The position numbers were made by a program, and so were the translations under genes. This document shows, piece after piece, positions 9,042 to 16,904 of a stretch of DNA of 49,732 nt (position 1 is its first letter; the number at the start of each line of letters is the position of its first letter). The DNA lies in assembly GCA_013178375.1 (NCBI GenBank), contig JABLXQ010000043.1, positions 1 to 49,732 of the forward strand. The letters are read 5' to 3'. A model generated the notes under the pieces. That model was given only the letters and a program-made list of their open reading frames with translations. It had not been told where the DNA came from and did not search any database. This DNA comes from Gammaproteobacteria bacterium. GTDB taxonomy: Bacteria; Pseudomonadota; Gammaproteobacteria; Pseudomonadales; Ketobacteraceae.

Positions 9042-10310
9042 TCAGGCGGCGGCGGATAAAGTCGGGTGGTGGGTCTCGTCCTGGCAGAAATCCTTGCCGA
9101 AAATCAGCTGGTCACGCCAGGCGGTGACGTCGCGGCGCTGCTGGATCAGGTCGAACAGCCAGGCGCCGTCCTGAGTGTCGCCGTAAAGGATCACGCCGTC
9201 CAGACGTCCGTCCTTCAATACCAGCTTTTTGTAGTGGCCGAGGGCGCGGTCGTGCAGGGTGATGGTTTCCGATTCCCCGTCCCCCAGGAAATTGCCGGCG
9301 GAAAACACATTGATGCCGGTGATTTTCAGTTTGGTAGCCTGGGCTTTCTGCACATAACGGGCGATGCCCATTTCCGCCAGATGATTCGCGCACACCCTGG
9401 CCTGGTCATACAGCGGCGCCACCAGGCCGAACAGCTGGCCGCGGTGCTCCACGCATTCGCCCACCGCATAGATGGAGGGATCGAAGGTCTGCAGGGTGTC
9501 GGTTACCAGGATGCCGTTGCCGCATTGCAGGCCGGAATCGCGGGCCAGTTCCATGTTGGGAACGATGCCGGTGGCCAGCACCATCATGTCCGCCTCCAGT
9601 TGGCGGCCATCGGAAAAATGGACCGCGCGGGCGCTGCCCTGTTCATCGCCGCTGATGCGACTGGTGCGGGCGTTCATGCAGAAGTCGATGCCCTTGTCGC
9701 GCAAGGTTTTTTCCAGCAGGCGGCCGGCGGTTTCGTCCAGCTGTTTGTTCAGCAGGTAATTGCTGCTGTGCACCACGGTGACCTGCATGCCCTGCTGGCG
9801 CAGGCCGTTGGCGGCTTCCAGGCCCAGCAGTCCGCCGCCGATCACCGCCACGTGACGCAATTGCCGGCTCAGCTGCAGCATGCGGTTCACGTCGCGGATT
9901 TCGCGGAAGGTCAGGATATTGTTGAGATCATTGCCCGGCACGGCGATACGGGCCGGACGCGAGCCGGTGGCCAGGATCAGTTTGTCGTAGGGGATGATCA
10001 GGCCGGACGCGGTATGGATGCGGCGGTGGATGCGGTCGATCTGCACCGCTTTCTCACCTTTGAATAATTGCACGTTGTTCTGGGCGTACCAGTCATCGCC
10101 GTTGAGGATGATCTGGTCGACGTTCTTTTCCCCCGCCAGCACCGGCGACAACATGATGCGGTTGTAATTGCCGTGGTTTTCCTCGCCGATCACGCTGATG
10201 TCATAGCAGTCCGGCGCGATCGCCAGCAGTTCCTCCAGCGTGCGGATGCCCGCCATGCCGTTGCCGATCAGAACCAGCCGGGGTTTGCCATGCGCATATC
10301 GGGTTTTCAT
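9042..10310 (-). CDS. FAD/NAD(P) oxidoreductase, electron donor to nitrate reductase
   Basis: The 422-residue protein aligns by eye with the N-terminal flavoprotein part of NirB: an FAD-binding LVLIGNGMAG, NAD-binding VAVIGGGLLGLEAA, and ATGIVPN. It lacks the iron-sulfur and siroheme domains. It is equivalent in role to NasC/NasB-type reductases that pass NADH electrons to NasA. The ATG at 10308-10310 is chosen because AAGGAG sits just upstream and homology starts there; the longer frame would begin before the sigma-54 promoter. It is the first gene of an operon with nasA. Confidence 0.88.
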   Translation of the reverse strand: MKTRYAHGKPRLVLIGNGMAGIRTLEELLAIAPDCYDISVIGEENHGNYNRIMLSPVLAGEKNVDQIILNGDDWYAQNNVQLFKGEKAVQIDRIHRRIHTASGLIIPYDKLILATGSRPARIAVPGNDLNNILTFREIRDVNRMLQLSRQLRHVAVIGGGLLGLEAANGLRQQGMQVTVVHSSNYLLNKQLDETAGRLLEKTLRDKGIDFCMNARTSRISGDEQGSARAVHFSDGRQLEADMMVLATGIVPNMELARDSGLQCGNGILVTDTLQTFDPSIYAVGECVEHRGQLFGLVAPLYDQARVCANHLAEMGIARYVQKAQATKLKITGINVFSAGNFLGDGESETITLHDRALGHYKKLVLKDGRLDGVILYGDTQDGAWLFDLIQQRRDVTAWRDQLIFGKDFCQDETHHPTLSAAA

Positions 10311-10342
10311 GTGCCTACTCCTTACTGCCACGACTGTGATGG

Positions 10343-10358
10343 AGCAAGCAGCGTGCCA
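10343..10358 (-). promoter_or_regulatory. Sigma-54 promoter of the reductase-nasA operon
   Basis: The minus strand reads TGGCACGCTGCTTGCT, a near-perfect sigma-54 promoter with correct -24/-12 spacing. Transcription would start near 10332, about 22 nt before the reductase ATG. Confidence 0.82.
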
Positions 10359-10432
10359 GTGGTGCGGTCGGGGCCAGCGGAGGCTACCGACAAGGCAAAA
10401 TGCACTATAACGAATATCCTTGCGCGCCAATG

Positions 10433-10449
10433 TGCACTTATAGCGTGCG
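10433..10449. promoter_or_regulatory. NtrC-like site in the nas-narK divergent region
   Basis: TGCACTTATAGCGTGCG matches 9 of 12 informative NtrC positions and is centred about 109 bp upstream of the predicted start of the reductase-nasA transcript. A weaker TGCAC half-site lies exactly 32 bp away at 10401, and another candidate dyad (TGCACCCTGATCAGGCA) is at 10551-10567 nearer narK. Confidence 0.4.
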
Positions 10450-10598
10450 TTTTGAGTGGCATAGCAAAATCATTTTGGTGAGCTAATGGTGCAAACAGGT
10501 GGGGGGTGCGCGCCATTATGAATCTTTTGTGCAATTTGCCTGCGCAGGTCTGCACCCTGATCAGGCATTTGCGGAATTTCACTGTCCGATTTTGGTGA

Positions 10599-10614
10599 TG
10601 GCATACGGGTTGCA
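10599..10614 (+). promoter_or_regulatory. Sigma-54 promoter of narK
   Basis: TGGCATACGGGTTGCA has the -24 GG and -12 GC at the right spacing. Transcription would start near 10625, 35 nt before the narK ATG. It faces away from the reductase-nasA promoter. Confidence 0.8.
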
Positions 10615-10659
10615 CTTGTCGGCGGGAGCGAGCCCTGTGCTGTTAACAAGGAGAAATCA

Positions 10660-12129
10660 ATGAGTGGCGCTAGCCTGAACCTGCTGGACCTGAAAAATCC
10701 GGCGATCCGAACCCTGCATTTTTCATGGATGGCCTTCTTCATTACCTTTGTAATGTGGTTTGGCCTGGGCCCGCTGGCGGCTTTCATCAAAACCGAATTT
10801 GCCCTGACCGAGCCGCAGTGGAAAGCACTGCTGATGCTGAACGTGGCGATCACCATTCCGTCGCGGATTCTGATCGGCATCCTGGTGGACAAGTTTGGCC
10901 CCCGCGCGATTTATGCGGGGCTGCTGGTGATCAGCGGCGTCATCTGTATTGCCTTTGCCTGGGCGCAGGATTACACCCAGCTGGCGATTGCACGTTTCCT
11001 GATGGGCTTTGTCGGCGCCGGTTTCGTGATTGGTATCCGGCTGGTGTCGGAATGGTTTCCGGCCCGCAATGTGGGTCTGGCGGAAGGTGTGTACGGTGGT
11101 TGGGGCAATTTCGGTTCCGCTGCAGCGGCTGCGTTGCTGCCGTTGCTTGCATCCCTGTTTGCACCGGAATACGGCTGGCGTTTCGCGCTGACCCTGGCGG
11201 GTGTGCTGTCGATTCTGTATGCCTTCGTGTTCTATCACTTCGTGCGCAACACACCGAAAGGTTCGACTTATTTCAGCCCGAAAAAGAGCGGCGGTCTGGA
11301 AGTGAGTTCCTGGCGTGACCTGTGGTTTTACTACGCGCTGAACGTGCCGCTGCATCTGGCGCTGGTGGTGCTGGTGTGGCGCCTGTCGCCCGGCAACCTG
11401 AACCTGCTGCCGCAATTCTGGGCTTACGCGGCCTATGTGGTGATCGTGGTGCTGGCCGTGGTGCAGTTCCGCCAGATCTGGCAGGTGAATGCCGAGCATC
11501 TGCGCGCCGGCGTGCCGGAGAATCAGCGTTTCAAGTTCAAGCAGGTGTCGATTCTGTCGCTGTCGTATTTCGCGTCGTTCGGATCGGAAATCGCCGTGGT
11601 GTCCATGCTGCCGATTTTCTTCATGGATACGTTCGGACTGTCACCGGTGCAGGCCGGTCTGTCCACCGCCGGCTTCGTGGTGGCGAACCTGATCGCCCGT
11701 CCCGGTGGCGGTTGGATGAGTGACCGCATCGGCCGGCGCAAGGCGCTGAGCATTCAGGTGGGCGGTCTGGCCGTGGGCTACGCGCTGATGAGCTTCATCG
11801 ATGCCAGCTGGCCGCTGTGGGTCGCCATCGCCATTACCGTTGCCAACTCGTTCTTCGTGCAGGCCGGTTGCGGTGGCGTGTATGCGGTGATTCCCCTGAT
11901 CAAGCGCCGCATGACCGGCCAGATCGCGGGCATGGCCGGCGCTTACGGCAACGTCGGCGGCGTGATTTTCCTCACCGTACTGTCGTTCGTGCATGCTTCC
12001 ACTTTCTTCATGGTGATCGCGGTCTGTTCCGCCATCGTGTTCCTCGCGGTACAGTTCCTGGATGAGCCGGAAGGCCATATGGTGGAAGTATTGCCGGATG
12101 GCACCGTGCAATTGATCGAAGTGAATTGA
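10660..12129 (+). CDS. narK: Nitrate/nitrite transporter, MFS family (NarK/NasA type)
   Basis: This 489-residue inner-membrane protein has about 12 predicted membrane spans and belongs to the nitrate/nitrite porter family. Both nitrate-signature glycine motifs are visible: [12 protein letters not shown] in the first half and [12 protein letters not shown] in the second. The MFS loop motif DKFGPR follows the second span, and DRIGRRK its counterpart in the second half. Some pseudomonads call the assimilatory transporter nasA, so the symbol is provisional. A strong GGAG precedes the ATG. Its own sigma-54 promoter and a GNRA-loop terminator delimit it, and it diverges from nasA. Confidence 0.92.
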   Translation: MSGASLNLLDLKNPAIRTLHFSWMAFFITFVMWFGLGPLAAFIKTEFALTEPQWKALLMLNVAITIPSRILIGILVDKFGPRAIYAGLLVISGVICIAFAWAQDYTQLAIARFLMGFVGAGFVIGIRLVSEWFPARNVGLAEGVYGGWGNFGSAAAAALLPLLASLFAPEYGWRFALTLAGVLSILYAFVFYHFVRNTPKGSTYFSPKKSGGLEVSSWRDLWFYYALNVPLHLALVVLVWRLSPGNLNLLPQFWAYAAYVVIVVLAVVQFRQIWQVNAEHLRAGVPENQRFKFKQVSILSLSYFASFGSEIAVVSMLPIFFMDTFGLSPVQAGLSTAGFVVANLIARPGGGWMSDRIGRRKALSIQVGGLAVGYALMSFIDASWPLWVAIAITVANSFFVQAGCGGVYAVIPLIKRRMTGQIAGMAGAYGNVGGVIFLTVLSFVHASTFFMVIAVCSAIVFLAVQFLDEPEGHMVEVLPDGTVQLIEVN

Positions 12130-12165
12130 TGGCGCACACGACAATACGAAGGCACTAAACTGACA

Positions 12166-12193
12166 GCGGGGGACGGCAACGTCTCCCGCTTTT
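12166..12193 (+). terminator. narK terminator with GCAA tetraloop
   Basis: A 10-bp stem (12166-12175 with 12180-12189, one G-U pair) closes a GCAA tetraloop and is followed by TTTT. It is a standard strong terminator 37 bp after the narK stop, although the following gene is on the same strand. Confidence 0.85.
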
Positions 12194-12232
12194 GCATGTT
12201 TCCCTTTTGCATGTTCCCTTTTGCATGTTCCC
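12190..12232 (+). repeat. Three tandem copies of TTTTGCATGTTCCC
   Basis: Copies lie at 12190-12204 (with one extra T), 12205-12218 and 12219-12232. They start in the T tail of the narK terminator and end about 40 bp before the kinase start. They may be slippage products or a small regulatory array. Confidence 0.8.
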
Positions 12233-12273
12233 TCTTTTGAATGCTTCAGCCGGCTGACAGGAATCCGCTGACC

Positions 12274-14016
12274 ATGACCGATCTTTCGCTGACCAATCTG
12301 AAATCGCAGCTGGCCGTGACCGTGGCCCAGCACTCCAGCGCCGGCGTCAAGCCCCGCAACGAGGACTGTATTGCGATCCAGATTCCGCAGGATGCGCAGC
12401 TCACCACCAAGGGCATCGTGGCGGCCATCGCCGACGGCGTCAGCGCGGCAGAGGCGGGGCGGGAAGCATCGGAAATCGCGGTCAAGGGTTTCATCAACGA
12501 TTACTACTCCACGCCGGATTCCTGGAGCGTGAAGCAGTCGGCGCACAAGGTGCTGATCGCGCTCAACCGCTGGCTGTATGGCCAGGGCCAGAAATATCTG
12601 GAGGCGGAAAAAGGCTATGTCACCACCTTCAGCGCGCTGGTGCTGAAATCCCAGGCCGCCTATGTGTTTCATGTGGGTGATTCGCGCATCTACCGGTTGC
12701 GCGACGGCGCGCTGGAGCAGCTCACCCGCGATCATGTGGCGCGCATTTCCGCCGACCAGTGTTATCTCGCCCGCGCCCTGGGTATCGATGTGAATCTGGA
12801 TGTGGATCTGAAAGTGCTGGATCTGCAGCGCGGCGATCTGTTCCTGCTCACCACCGATGGCCTGCACGAAAAAATCGAGCCGCGCCTGCTGCAGCAACTG
12901 TTGCTGGAGGGTGAGCGCGATCTGGATGCCCTGGCACAAACCCTGGTGCAAACCGCACTGGATAATGGCAGCACCGACAACCTGTCATGCCAGCTGGTGC
13001 GCATCAAGCAGTTGGGGCAGGAAACCAACGAGGATGTGTTCCGCACGCTGCATCAACTGCCGTTCCCGCCGGACCTGAGTGTCGGCATGAAGCTGGACGG
13101 CTGGCGTGTGCAGCGGCAGTTGCACGCCAGCACCCGCAGCCAGCTGTATGTGGTGCAGCACGAAGCCAGCGGCCAGCGTGCGGTGATGAAAACGCCGTCG
13201 CGCAATTTCATCGACGATCCGGCCTACATCGAGCGTTTCCTGATGGAAGAGTGGGTGGGTCGTCGCATCGACAGCCCTTATGTAGTGAAGGTGGTGGAAC
13301 CGCCGGCGGCGCGCACGTTTCTTTACTACCTGACGGAATTTGTGGAAGGCCCGACGCTGGCGCAGTGGATCGCCCAGCGCAAGACAACTGACGTGACCAC
13401 CGTGGTGGCGCTGGCAGAAAAATTGGCGCAGGGTCTGCGCGCTTTTCACCGTCGCGAAACGCTGCACCAGGATATCAAGCCGGACAATGTCGTGCTGCGG
13501 GGCGAAGATCCGGTGATCATCGATTTCGGTTCGGTCTATGTAGCCGGCGTGGACGAGATTGCCACTACGTTTGCGCGTGAGCAGGCACTGGGCACACTGG
13601 ATTATTCCGCGCCGGAATACCGCCTGCAGCGGCCGCGCACCCCCGCAGGCGATCAGTTCTCACTGGCGGTGGTGTTGTATGAACTGCTCACCGGCCAGGC
13701 GCCGTTTGGCGAGGCCTATCAAAAGGCGCTGAAGCCGCAGGATTTCCTGGCGCTGAAATACGTGCCCGCGTTCCGCCGCAATCCGCTGGTGCCCCTGTGG
13801 ATGGACGGCGCCCTGCGCAAGGCCCTGCAGATCAATGCCGAGCTGCGTTATGAATCTCTGTCCGAATTCATCCACGACCTGAAAAATCCCAATCCGGTAT
13901 TCCTCAAGGCCGACCAGCGCCCTCTGCTGGAGAAAGACCCGGTGCGGTTCTGGAAAGGGCTCAGTCTGGTCCTGCTGGTGCTCAACGTGATCCTGCTGGC
14001 GGCTTTGGTGGTGTGA
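12274..14016 (+). CDS. Fused PP2C phosphatase-serine/threonine kinase
   Basis: This is a 580-residue protein with two opposing activities. Residues 1-250 are a PPM/PP2C phosphatase (KPRNEDC, IADGVSAAEAG, VFHVGDSRIYRLR, TTDGLHE). Residues about 280-545 are a Hanks-type kinase with ATP-pocket Lys in AVMKTPS, catalytic HQDIKPDNVVL and the DFG motif (IIDFGSV). A hydrophobic segment at the C-terminus (about 558-580) probably anchors it to the inner membrane. Such fusions recur beside nitrate assimilation genes in pseudomonads, but the target is not established. The ATG at 12274 is chosen over one at 12241 because AGGA is upstream and homology starts there. Confidence 0.88.
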   Translation: MTDLSLTNLKSQLAVTVAQHSSAGVKPRNEDCIAIQIPQDAQLTTKGIVAAIADGVSAAEAGREASEIAVKGFINDYYSTPDSWSVKQSAHKVLIALNRWLYGQGQKYLEAEKGYVTTFSALVLKSQAAYVFHVGDSRIYRLRDGALEQLTRDHVARISADQCYLARALGIDVNLDVDLKVLDLQRGDLFLLTTDGLHEKIEPRLLQQLLLEGERDLDALAQTLVQTALDNGSTDNLSCQLVRIKQLGQETNEDVFRTLHQLPFPPDLSVGMKLDGWRVQRQLHASTRSQLYVVQHEASGQRAVMKTPSRNFIDDPAYIERFLMEEWVGRRIDSPYVVKVVEPPAARTFLYYLTEFVEGPTLAQWIAQRKTTDVTTVVALAEKLAQGLRAFHRRETLHQDIKPDNVVLRGEDPVIIDFGSVYVAGVDEIATTFAREQALGTLDYSAPEYRLQRPRTPAGDQFSLAVVLYELLTGQAPFGEAYQKALKPQDFLALKYVPAFRRNPLVPLWMDGALRKALQINAELRYESLSEFIHDLKNPNPVFLKADQRPLLEKDPVRFWKGLSLVLLVLNVILLAALVV

Positions 14017-14117
14017 CAGGTTAGTGTGACCGGGGGCGATTCCCGCCCTGCGCCTTGTCCCCAATCCGGTTTATACTCTGGCCCCTTCCCGTTGTAGCCG
14101 CAGAACCGGAATCCGCC

Positions 14118-14972
14118 ATGGAACACACCTACCGCCTCGTCATCGCCTGCCCCGACAAAGTCGGCATCGTTGCCCGCGTCAGCAATTTCATCAGCGAATA
14201 CAAGGGCTGGCTGACGGAGGCCAGCTACCATTCCGAGCGCGACAGCGGCTTCTTCTTCATGCGCAACGAGATCCTGGCGAACTCCCTCACCATCGGCCTG
14301 CGGGAATTCCAGTCCGCCTTCGCCAAGATCGCCGAGGAATACCAGATGGAGTGGTTCGTCGCCGACTCCACCGTGCGCAAGAAAGTGGTGATCCTGGCCA
14401 GCCACGCCTCCCACTGCCTGGCCGACATCCTCTACCGCTGGCACAGCGAAGAACTCCATTGCGACATCGCGGCAGTCATCGCCAACCACGACAACCTGCG
14501 CGGCATGGTGGAGTGGCACAACATTCCCTTCCATCATGTTCCGGTGGAACCGGGTAAAAAGCAGGGCCATTTCACCCGGGTGGAAGCTCTGCTGGACCAG
14601 TACCAGGCCGAAACCGTGGTGCTTGCCCGCTACATGCAGATCCTGCCGCCGCACCTGTGCGAGCGTTACGCCGGCAACATGATCAACATCCACCACAGCT
14701 TCCTGCCGTCGTTCGTCGGCGCCAATCCCTATTACCAGGCCTATGACCGGGGCGTGAAACTGATCGGCGCCACTTGCCATTATGTGACCCAGAATCTGGA
14801 TCAGGGCCCGATCATTGAGCAGGATGTGGAGCGGGTGAACCACCGCCATAACAAGGAGGATCTGGTGCGGTTGGGGCGTGATGTGGAAAAAATCGTGCTG
14901 GCCCGGGGCCTGCGCTATCACCTGGAGGACCGGGTAGTGATCCACGGCAACAAAACCGTGATTTTTGACTGA
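14118..14972 (+). CDS. purU: Formyltetrahydrofolate deformylase
   Basis: The 284-residue enzyme hydrolyses 10-formyl-THF to formate and THF, balancing one-carbon pools and supplying formate for PurT. An N-terminal ACT domain (LVIACPDKVGIVARVSNFI) precedes the formyltransferase domain with the catalytic Asn-His in NIHHSFLPSF and the Asp region in HYVTQNLDQGPII. The length matches E. coli PurU. The ATG at 14118 is used because homology begins there; an upstream in-frame ATG would add 21 unrelated residues. Confidence 0.95.
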   Translation: MEHTYRLVIACPDKVGIVARVSNFISEYKGWLTEASYHSERDSGFFFMRNEILANSLTIGLREFQSAFAKIAEEYQMEWFVADSTVRKKVVILASHASHCLADILYRWHSEELHCDIAAVIANHDNLRGMVEWHNIPFHHVPVEPGKKQGHFTRVEALLDQYQAETVVLARYMQILPPHLCERYAGNMINIHHSFLPSFVGANPYYQAYDRGVKLIGATCHYVTQNLDQGPIIEQDVERVNHRHNKEDLVRLGRDVEKIVLARGLRYHLEDRVVIHGNKTVIFD

Positions 14973-15016
14973 GGTCGCAATCGGTAGCAGCAGATTGTTC
15001 CCCAGGAGAAGTGTCA

Positions 15017-15124
15017 ATGTCTTTGAACTATATAAGGAACCTGTTTTCCGATCGGATCAGGCCCTCTAGTCCACATGAACATGGTCACTGGCAGATGGCA
15101 TTTGCTACAGTTGGTGAAGTCTAA
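15017..15124 (+). CDS. Small ORF upstream of the TetR gene (35 codons)
   Basis: An ATG at 15017 lies 8 nt after AGGAG, and the frame runs 35 codons to TAA at 15122-15124, ending 4 nt before the proposed TetR start. The predicted peptide begins MSLNYIRNLFSDRIRPS, which could form a short amphipathic helix, and ends HWQMAFATVGEV. The strong ribosome binding site and tight spacing suggest either a real small protein or a leader peptide coupled to the regulator. No homologue is recognised. Confidence 0.45.
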   Translation: MSLNYIRNLFSDRIRPSSPHEHGHWQMAFATVGEV

Positions 15125-15128
15125 AAAA

Positions 15129-15758
15129 ATGGCTCTGGAAACTATGCATGTGAATATTGAAATCGAAGCTGCTCTGCCTGCCGATGAAGAGGATGCTGTC
15201 CGTCAGCGCATTCTGGATGCGGCCCGCGATCTGTATATCGAAAACGGCCTGCGCCGCACCACCATGGAAGATGTCGCCAAGCGTGCCGGCATGGGGCGCG
15301 CCACCCTGTACCGCCGTTTCAGCGAGAAGGACCAGCTGTTCCAGGCCCTGGTGCTGCGCGACGTGCAGCGGGATCTGGTGCTGATCGAAAACGCCATCCG
15401 CGGCGTCCCTTCAGCCCTGGACGGCCTGCTGGAAGCCTTTGTCCAGGCCTGTGGCCTGACGCACCGCAATGCCCTGTTGTCCCACCTGCTGAACAAGGAA
15501 CCCGATCATGTGCTGCCGTACCTGACATCGGGCTTTGACGTGATCATGCAGTTTTCCCGCATCTACCTGGCGGGCCAGATCACCCGGGCCCAGCAGGCCG
15601 GTCGCATCCGGGATCTGCCCGCCGACATGACGGCCGAAATGATCATGCGGATGATGCATTCCATGATGCTCAGCCCGCGGGGCGTCATTGATCCCGGCGA
15701 TGAGGCCAGCCTGCGCCGGTTCGCCGAACTGTACCTGCGGCCACTGCTCACGCCCTGA
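15129..15758 (+). CDS. TetR/AcrR family transcriptional regulator
   Basis: The protein has about 209 residues with an N-terminal helix-turn-helix of the TetR type: RILDAARDLYIENGLRRTTM, then EDVAKRAGMGRATLYRRFSE and KDQLFQAL. The C-terminal ligand domain is not informative. The start is uncertain: ATG 15129 or ATG 15144 are both possible. It lies immediately upstream of, and in line with, an MpaB-family oxygenase gene; TetR regulators often control such lipid-related neighbours. Large inverted repeats at 15799-15865 are candidate operators. Confidence 0.88.
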   Translation: MALETMHVNIEIEAALPADEEDAVRQRILDAARDLYIENGLRRTTMEDVAKRAGMGRATLYRRFSEKDQLFQALVLRDVQRDLVLIENAIRGVPSALDGLLEAFVQACGLTHRNALLSHLLNKEPDHVLPYLTSGFDVIMQFSRIYLAGQITRAQQAGRIRDLPADMTAEMIMRMMHSMMLSPRGVIDPGDEASLRRFAELYLRPLLTP

Positions 15759-15798
15759 CCGTTCATACCCTGACCGGAACGGTTACGCCAGGCGTACA

Positions 15799-15865
15799 TT
15801 TTGGCTATTGCAATTTACAGCGATAAGACATATTTTTGATTTTGTCTCATCCGCAATAGTCAAAA
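15799..15865 (+). promoter_or_regulatory. Nested inverted repeats before the MpaB gene
   Basis: An outer pair, 15799-15811 (TTTTGGCTATTGC) and 15853-15865 (GCAATAGTCAAAA), matches at 12 of 13 positions. An inner pair, 15822-15830 (GATAAGACA) and 15843-15851 (TGTCTCATC), matches at 8 of 9. They end directly at the AAGGGG ribosome binding site of the MpaB gene. They could be operators of the adjacent TetR protein or a hairpin in the mRNA. Confidence 0.5.
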
Positions 15866-15877
15866 GGGGCTGCGTCC

Positions 15878-16810
15878 ATGTCGTTAACTGCTCAAGCCGA
15901 TTCGTTTGATACAGGCACAACCGAAGCTGAAGCCCCGGTTGGCCGTCGGCTCGAACTCCGCCCGCTGGGCCCGGATTCCTGCACCTGGCGGGATTTTGGT
16001 TCCTACCTGTTCCACCTGATGCTGCCCCAGGCGTTTGTCCTGCAGTCGGCCCATCCGGTGATCGATGCTGCTGTCAGCAAGGAAAAGAAATACAAACTCG
16101 ACCCCTGGGGCCGGGCCAAGGGCTCGGTGGCGTTGCTGTGGCCGGTGGTTTATTCGCGGCCGGAAAAGGCCATTGCCATGGGCGTGAAACTGCGGGAAAT
16201 GCACCGCCACATCAAGGGCGTGGACAAAGACGGCAAGGCCTATCACGCACTGGACCCGGAAGCCTATTCCTGGGTACACATCACCGGTTTCGACGCCTCC
16301 GTGCGCATGTTCGAACTGTTCGGCAAGCCGGTGTCGGCCGAAGAGCGGGCCCGCATGTTCGGCGAGTGGAAGCAGATGGGCGCGCTGCTGGGCATCATCG
16401 ACAAGCACATTCCCCAGACCGAAGAAGAATACTGGAAGCATTTCAACAACATCATTGAAAACCGCCTGCAATACGGTGAAGTGCTGAAGGATCTGCTCAG
16501 CCCGTCTTTCTATGCGGGTTACCCCAAGCCGCCGGAGTTGACCCGGATGCCGGATTTCCTGTGGAAGGCCATCGCCACGCCTGCCAGCTGGTTTGCGCAC
16601 AGGCTTACCATTGCCACCCTGCCGGTGAATTTCCGTGAAAGATTCAATCTGCGCTTTGGCAAGGTCGATCAACTGCTGTTTCGTTCTTTTGCACTCATGG
16701 TGCGGGTGTTTTATCCGCTCACACCGGAAAATCTGCGCTACATTCCATTGGCACGGCGCGCGATCAACGACGCACGGAGACATCCAGAGGCGTACCAGTA
16801 CAACGACTAA
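15878..16810 (+). CDS. MpaB-family oxygenase (DUF2236 domain)
   Basis: The 310-residue protein carries the DUF2236/MpaB domain, known from heme-b oxygenases such as fungal MpaB and latex-clearing Lcp. Recognisable features are LMLPQAFVLQSAHPVID with the conserved His, WVHITGFDASVRMFELFG, and an acidic-aromatic stretch EEYWKHFNN. There is no signal peptide, so it is probably cytoplasmic or peripheral. The substrate is unknown; the neighbouring acyl-CoA synthetase suggests a lipid. The ATG follows AAGGGG. Confidence 0.85.
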   Translation: MSLTAQADSFDTGTTEAEAPVGRRLELRPLGPDSCTWRDFGSYLFHLMLPQAFVLQSAHPVIDAAVSKEKKYKLDPWGRAKGSVALLWPVVYSRPEKAIAMGVKLREMHRHIKGVDKDGKAYHALDPEAYSWVHITGFDASVRMFELFGKPVSAEERARMFGEWKQMGALLGIIDKHIPQTEEEYWKHFNNIIENRLQYGEVLKDLLSPSFYAGYPKPPELTRMPDFLWKAIATPASWFAHRLTIATLPVNFRERFNLRFGKVDQLLFRSFALMVRVFYPLTPENLRYIPLARRAINDARRHPEAYQYND

Positions 16811-16845
16811 TAAAAAGCTTTTTATAGTGCCTGGTCCGAGAACCA

Positions 16846-16871
16846 CCGGCGCGTCGCGCGCCGGATTTTTT
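16846..16871 (+). terminator. Terminator between the MpaB and acyl-CoA synthetase genes
   Basis: The arms CCGGCGCG (16846-16853) and CGCGCCGG (16857-16864) are followed by ATTTTTT. It lies 36 bp after the MpaB stop and 34 bp before the next start, so it may be partial or conditional. Confidence 0.75.
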
Positions 16872-16904
16872 CCGCAGGCTTTTGTTCAGATAGAGGGTAC
16901 AAGC

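Noticed and set aside
12190-12232. CRISPR-like array
   Set aside because: The repeats are only 14 bp, directly adjacent with no spacers, and no cas gene is near.
14072-14077. Promoter of purU with TATACT as -10 element
   Set aside because: The nearest -35-like TTGTCC is only 11 bp away, which is too short, and no extended -10 is present.
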